Below are positions 4,797-6,094 of a stretch of DNA of 6,094 nucleotides, piece by piece. A program made the position numbers and the translations under genes. The stretch is from contig CAZMRK010000731.1 in NCBI GenBank assembly GCA_964568355.1, positions 1 to 6,094 of the forward strand. Reading direction: 5' to 3'. How positions within the stretch are numbered: the stretch's first letter is position 1; every line of letters starts with the position of its first letter. The notes under the pieces were generated by a model. It was not told where the DNA came from and searched no databases. It saw only the letters and a program-made list of their open reading frames with translations. Origin of the DNA: JAJPJX01 sp964568355 (lineage in GTDB: Bacteria > Acidobacteriota > Terriglobia > Bryobacterales > Bryobacteraceae).

Positions 4797-5018
4797 CTAG
4801 CCTCCTCCGACGAATTGCACGATCTCCAGGTTTGAGCCCGTGTGCAGCGGGGTATGGGGCCACTCCGCCTGGCGCACGATGCGCCGGTCCAACTCGACGG
4901 CCACGCGGCCGGGATCCAGTCCTAACGAGTGGAGCAGGCCCAGGACGGTCAACTCGGGTGAAACCTCGCGAGGTTCGCCATTGACCACGATCGCGATCGT
5001 TGTTTGTTCCCTGGACAT
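4797..5018 (-). CDS. thiS: Sulfur carrier protein ThiS
   Basis: The product is 73 aa with the ubiquitin-like beta-grasp pattern: IAIVVNGEPREV at the start, LTVLGLLHSLGLDPGRVAVELDRRIV in the middle, and the C-terminal LEIVQFVGGG. The terminal Gly-Gly is the site that ThiF adenylates and that carries the thiocarboxylate sulfur used by ThiG to make the thiazole of thiamine. The ending and the small size favour ThiS over MoaD. The start chosen is ATG at 5018; a TTG at 5054 in the same frame would add 12 residues unlike ThiS and would overlap the dyad. No Shine-Dalgarno is evident before 5018. No TPP riboswitch fits in the short leader. No thiG, thiF or thiO gene is next to it in this window, so it stands alone here, divergent from the nuo operon. 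Confidence 0.88.
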   Translation of the reverse strand: MSREQTTIAIVVNGEPREVSPELTVLGLLHSLGLDPGRVAVELDRRIVRQAEWPHTPLHTGSNLEIVQFVGGG

Positions 5019-5032
5019 AGGTCTATTGGGTC

Positions 5033-5056
5033 GGTTGACACCCTGATTTGTCAACC
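5033..5056. promoter_or_regulatory. Symmetric 8-8-8 dyad with TTGACA on both strands
   Basis: GGTTGACA (5033-5040) and its exact reverse complement TGTCAACC (5049-5056) flank an 8-bp spacer. Each arm holds TTGACA, the perfect -35 hexamer, one facing nuoA and one facing thiS. The right-facing one has a good -10 partner; the left-facing one has only CCCAAT (3/6) at 18 bp. Centre-to-centre spacing of 16 bp places both arms on nearly the same helix side only approximately. It may be a repressor operator or two back-to-back -35 boxes. Confidence 0.55.
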
Positions 5057-5064
5057 ATTATAGT
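5035..5064 (+). promoter_or_regulatory. Strong sigma70-like promoter of the nuo operon
   Basis: TTGACA (5035-5040, 6/6) and TATAGT (5059-5064, 5/6) are spaced 18 bp. The start would fall near 5071, giving a leader of about 32 nt before nuoA. The leader contains GGTAAAG near the start codon, a weak Shine-Dalgarno at best. Confidence 0.75.
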
Positions 5065-5102
5065 CAAATTTATAGCTCCTCTCGGTCCCGGTAAAGAATT
5101 GG

Positions 5103-5501
5103 ATGCCAACATCATACGCTGAAACCTACTTCCCTGTGCTGCTGCAGGGCGTGATTGCCGCGGCGGTAGCCGCTCTGATGTTGGGGCTCTCGTATATTTT
5201 GGGCAAAAAGGTGCGGAACCGTGTAAAAGACATGCCGTACGAATGCGGCATTGCTCCCACCGGATCGGCCCGCGAGCGTTTCAGTGTGAAGTTTTACCTG
5301 GTGGGGATGCTCTTCATCCTGTTCGACATTGAAGCCATCTTCCTTTACCCCTGGGCGGTGGTATACCGGGAGTTGAGGTTGTTCGCGTTTCTGGAGATGC
5401 TGGTTTTCATCATTTTGATCCTGTCGGGGTTTTTCTACATCTGGAAGAAGGGGGCCCTGGACTGGGGAGAAACCGGGGACCGGCTGATCCGGAAGCGTTA
5501 G
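5103..5501 (+). CDS. nuoA: NADH-quinone oxidoreductase (complex I) subunit A
   Basis: The product is 132 aa, normal for NuoA. It has three membrane segments, roughly residues 10-33, 62-88 and 94-115. The conserved loop after the first segment is visible as DMPYECGI (43-50), including the invariant-type Tyr-Glu-Cys-Gly. FDIEAIFLYPWA (74-85), with Asp75 and Glu77, is the family signature in the second segment. NuoA is a small membrane subunit at the junction of the peripheral and membrane arms and helps couple quinone reduction to proton pumping. It opens the operon behind a near-consensus promoter. The next gene starts 9 nt after its stop and encodes NuoC, not NuoB. Confidence 0.97.
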   Translation: MPTSYAETYFPVLLQGVIAAAVAALMLGLSYILGKKVRNRVKDMPYECGIAPTGSARERFSVKFYLVGMLFILFDIEAIFLYPWAVVYRELRLFAFLEMLVFIILILSGFFYIWKKGALDWGETGDRLIRKR

Positions 5502-5510
5502 CGAGATTGC

Positions 5511-5984
5511 ATGCTTTCTGAAAGTCTACAAGGACATGCCGTTGCGGCCGCGGTAGAGCAGTTCGACGCGGACGCGCTGGTGGGGGGGAAGTTTGACCGG
5601 CAAGAACTTACGCTCGAGATCGCGCCGGAAAAGATCGTCAGTGTTTGCGGGTTTCTGAAATACGATCAGCAATTCGTGCGCCTGAGCACCGTCACAGGCG
5701 TGGACCGCTATCCCTCTGAACCGCGTTTCGAGGTGGTTTACCACCTGCATTCGCTGGAGCGCAATGAGCGCCTGCGGCTGAAGTGCCGGCTGCCGGGCGA
5801 TCGTCCGGTCATCGAATCGGTGACCTCGGTGTGGCGCTCCGCGAACTGGTATGAGCGCGAGACCTTCGACCTGTTTGGCATTCAATTCCAGAACCACCCG
5901 GACCTGCGGCGCATCATGATGCCGGAGGACTGGGAAGGGTATCCGTTGCGCAAAGACTATCCCGTTACCGGGAACCGGGTCTGA
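5511..5984 (+). CDS. nuoC: NADH-quinone oxidoreductase (complex I) subunit C, 30-kDa type
   Basis: The product is 157 aa, a compact NuoC, not fused to NuoD as in Escherichia coli. It contains TGVDRYP (62-68) and the family signature WYERETFDLFGIQF (113-126), followed by HPDLRRIMMPEDWEGYPLRK (129-148) and DYPV. NuoC is a hydrophilic subunit of the cytoplasmic-facing connecting module; with NuoB and NuoD it forms the part near cluster N2 and the quinone site. It carries no iron-sulfur cluster. The ATG at 5511 lies 9 nt after the nuoA stop, with only a weak GCGAGA as ribosome site, so translation may be coupled to nuoA. nuoD begins 15 nt downstream. Confidence 0.97.
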   Translation: MLSESLQGHAVAAAVEQFDADALVGGKFDRQELTLEIAPEKIVSVCGFLKYDQQFVRLSTVTGVDRYPSEPRFEVVYHLHSLERNERLRLKCRLPGDRPVIESVTSVWRSANWYERETFDLFGIQFQNHPDLRRIMMPEDWEGYPLRKDYPVTGNRV

Positions 5985-5988
5985 AAAC

Positions 5989-5993
5989 AGGGA
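5989..5993 (+). promoter_or_regulatory. Ribosome-binding site of nuoD
   Basis: AGGGA lies 6 nt before the GTG at 6000 and supports that start, since the next in-frame ATG (codon 20) falls just before the conserved TLNMGPQHPST. Confidence 0.6.
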
Positions 5994-5999
5994 CATATC

Positions 6000-6094
6000 G
6001 TGAGTGACACAGCAACTCCTGACGTGAGTACCGACCAAGTCGCGAAGCCCCGGAGCATGACCCTCAACATGGGTCCCCAGCACCCCTCCACGCA
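6000..6094 (+). CDS. nuoD: NADH-quinone oxidoreductase (complex I) subunit D, N-terminal part (runs off the right edge)
   Basis: Thirty-one codons are visible from a GTG at 6000. After a variable leader rich in Ser, Thr and Asp, the sequence reads MTLNMGPQHPST (20-31), the hallmark N-terminus of NuoD, the 49-kDa subunit, whose MGPQHP(S/A)TH segment contributes to the quinone-binding region. The GTG start is supported by AGGGA 7-11 nt upstream. ATG at codons 20 or 24 would cut close to or into the conserved block and is less likely. The gene follows nuoC by 15 nt in the same operon. The remainder and further nuo genes lie outside the window. Confidence 0.95.
   Translation, partial: MSDTATPDVSTDQVAKPRSMTLNMGPQHPST

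Noticed and set aside
5019..5054. 12-residue N-terminal extension of ThiS from a TTG codon
   Set aside because: The extra residues (TNQGVNRPNRP) do not fit ThiS, and the TTG lies inside the TTGACA dyad.
5019..5102. TPP riboswitch upstream of thiS
   Set aside because: Only 84 bp lie between thiS and nuoA, with no CTGAGA-type thi-box motif, and the space is occupied by the nuo promoter.

Overview
This window looks like a chromosomal segment of a GC-rich, Gram-negative, soil-type bacterium, most probably an Acidobacteriota member of the Solibacter/Bryobacter type. That placement is an inference from the exported TPR protein with a carboxypeptidase-regulatory-like domain, the hairpin-rich spacers, the many secreted proteins and a nuo operon with separate nuoC and nuoD. 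No 16S or other marker gene is present to prove it.

Layout. At the left edge, on the minus strand, a secreted CBM9-like protein gene (104-796) runs into the first 35 codons of a phosphohexomutase gene (1-107). The two overlap by ATGA. Divergent from this pair, only 24 bp away, is a secreted alpha/beta-hydrolase (821-1675, plus). It converges on a minus-strand lipoprotein gene (1748-2368) across a 72-bp spacer packed with two tandem stem-TGAA-stem hairpins and a 12-bp direct repeat. The lipoprotein gene is divergent from a large exported TPR protein gene (2452-3765, plus). A 162-bp spacer follows, with about two and a half copies of a 20-bp tandem repeat and a good sigma70-like promoter. It leads into a two-gene partner-switching unit: an RsbW/SpoIIAB-type anti-sigma kinase (3928-4368) and a STAS anti-anti-sigma factor (4416-4760). 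These converge, across a 10-bp GCAA-loop hairpin, on a short minus-strand thiS gene (4797-5018). Divergent from thiS, a near-consensus promoter drives the start of the respiratory complex I operon: nuoA (5103-5501), nuoC (5511-5984) and the first 31 codons of nuoD (from 6000). The gene order is A-C-D, and nuoB is not in its usual place between A and C.

How the genes work together. The right end encodes the membrane arm subunit NuoA and the hydrophilic NuoC and NuoD of NADH:quinone oxidoreductase. The kinase/STAS pair is a typical partner-switch module, but no sigma factor or phosphatase is nearby. The left end encodes envelope and secreted proteins (a sugar-binding-like protein, an esterase-like hydrolase, a lipoprotein and a TPR scaffold) plus a sugar-phosphate mutase. 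They may share a role in carbohydrate or envelope metabolism, but only co-localisation supports that.

No stretch over 300 bases lacks a gene. I saw no tRNA, rRNA, CRISPR array, insertion sequence or prophage gene. I do not see a wholly new multi-gene system. The most unusual items are the covarying tandem hairpins at 1686-1724, the missing nuoB, the symmetric TTGACA dyad over the nuoA promoter and the 20-bp repeat after the TPR gene.
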